In this document: in pieces, positions 62,801 to 64,000 of the stretch
Layout: each line of letters starts with the position of its first letter
Numbering within the stretch: the stretch's first letter is position 1
NCBI GenBank assembly: GCA_963277665.1
Contig: OY728121.1
Location: forward strand, 1,657,242,062-1,657,306,061
DNA from: Viscum album
Lineage: Eukaryota; Streptophyta; Magnoliopsida; Santalales; Viscaceae
Reading direction: 5' to 3'
Length of the DNA: 64,000 nucleotides
The notes under the pieces: model-generated
Told to the model about the DNA's origin: nothing
What the model saw: only the letters and a program-made list of their open reading frames with translations
The model's database searches: none
Program-made: the position numbers and the translations under genes

Positions 62801-64000
62801 ATTTTATCAGATTATTAACTAATCATTCACAGGATTTTCATATTGTGAACTTCTTAACGTTAATCAAATCAGTTTACCCAAATAAACTAATGAATGATTA
62901 ATTCAAATTCTAAATAAAATAATAATCAAATCCCCTACCTCATGATTAGATTTCACTATTCTATTACACCAAAAAACAGAAGGAAAATAAGGTTGCACAG
63001 AGGCTATGAATCTCATAGAAAGAAGATATAATGACATTAGATGGAATTAAAACTCTATTAGTAAAGGTTTTAAATTATTTGGACTCAATATAAAAAATAT
63101 TATTGAATGGAGGAGGAAACTAATTTTTATAATTAAAATATATGATTTTCTATATCTCTATAAAACATGTCTGGAAATTCTAATTTTAATTTACATTAAT
63201 TAGGTGTAGATTAAATTCAATTAAATTCCCTTCAATAGACTCATTTAAAGATCCCATTACAAAGGAATTGAATGATATAAATTATCTTAATTTATTCGGA
63301 TCTTAATTACCAATTTTCCTTTTATTATTTATTTATTTTATGTTAAAAATGGATTTCATATTTTTCTGTGAAAACTAGACTTTTTCTACTTAAGGGGTTG
63401 ATCACCCATGATGATTCACTGTGAAATGTGATCACAAAACCAAAAATTGGTTTATATAAACAAAATTAGTAACCACATTGATTGGTTACATTACCAAGGT
63501 ATTGACTACACTAAGTAAATAAGGGATCACCCATGTCAAGAAAAAGGATTGATCACACGACCACATATTGACCAAAAGACCATGTAATCAGATGCATGGA
63601 AGAATAATCATACAAACAACAAGAGACCACTTGAATAAAGGATACACTACATGAAAAATCATATAACTACAAAGTTATTCAAGCATTTAGATGAACAAAC
63701 TAATGACTACATGGTCCATTACATAGCCACATGAACAAAATAAGTGAATGAAATAACAAAACAAACAACCAAAAGAATAAAATTATAAACTAAATAGGTA
63801 AAAAAAACTTAAAACTACCATTAAACCTTCAATATTTGGAAAACACATAGGAATGGTTTTATAAATCTTGTAACATACATCCAAAAATAATTTTGTAAGT
63901 TATATCCTCAATGAATTTTATTCTCTTGAAAATTTCCAAATTCACTCTGTATATTTATTTTGAAGGATTTTTTTCTCAATAAGTATTTGATTTTTATTCT
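59883..64000 (-). repeat. Repeat family D, second copy, right half
   Basis: Continues the D repeat after the CACTA. It matches 4605-5143 (TTATTAATTTATTTATCATT at 59980 against 4700) and then the LTR-like block 5158-6980, with the landmark pairs given there. A 12-base C run lies at 60181-60192. The segment 60840-62140 is less AT-rich and has no clear match in the first copy, so it may be an insertion; its 90-117-codon open frames (60844-61194, 61376-61696, 61787-62140) show no domain I recognise. Confidence 0.6.

Noticed and set aside
1..64000. tRNA, rRNA, CRISPR or prokaryotic-style operon features
   Set aside because: None seen; the only tRNA-like strings are primer binding sites, and the spaced repeats are transposon arrays without unique spacers.

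Overview
This window looks like intergenic DNA from a large-genome flowering plant. It is very AT-rich, I recognise no host gene, RNA gene, origin or CRISPR array in it, and nearly every recognisable coding trace belongs to a plant transposable element. The families are Ty3/gypsy chromoviruses with a C-terminal chromodomain, Ty1/copia elements (one is a Sirevirus) and a CACTA DNA transposon. Species cannot be told from this sequence. All reading frames are broken by stops or frameshifts, so coding entries are pseudogenes.

Layout. (1) 300-2480: decayed copia relic, minus strand. (2) 3240-9455: repeat family 'D', minus strand: a ~1.4 kb block, a primer-binding-site relic, an LTR-like block (5158-7246) and the 3' half of a chromovirus pol. 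(3) 9456-19738: chromovirus A, plus strand, inserted in the D pol; its right LTR is truncated. (4) 19740-20560: more minus-strand D-type pol, with a 122-bp duplication. (5) 21187-30313: chromovirus C, plus strand, two LTRs but an internal deletion removing gag, protease and most of RT. (6) 30314-31362 and 59883-64000: a second copy of the D block, split in two.

(7) Between the two D halves lies a 28.5-kb CACTA element (31363-59879). It has imperfect 28-bp terminal inverted repeats, palindromic subterminal repeats and a 3-bp ATT duplication. The unsplit D copy at 4602-4604 shows the matching empty site. Nested inside are a complete Sirevirus on the minus strand (32495-43780, two 1,259-bp LTRs, 5-bp GTGTT duplication) and chromovirus B on the plus strand (44492-~55811). 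Roughly 5.9 kb of the CACTA remains, including a C-rich minisatellite (56505-57190).

The most interesting object is the Sirevirus. Downstream of pol it carries an extra ORF (34146-36385). This ORF is preceded by a TATA box, a MYB/MSA-like motif and a 37-bp tandem array with an exact period, and is followed by a 20-bp-period run of polypurine-tract copies. The same TATA 11-mer and AACGG motif occur in the LTR promoter, which suggests a second, internal transcription unit.

Relative order from nesting: D copies are oldest, the CACTA jumped into one of them, then the Sirevirus and B jumped into the CACTA; A jumped separately into the other D copy.
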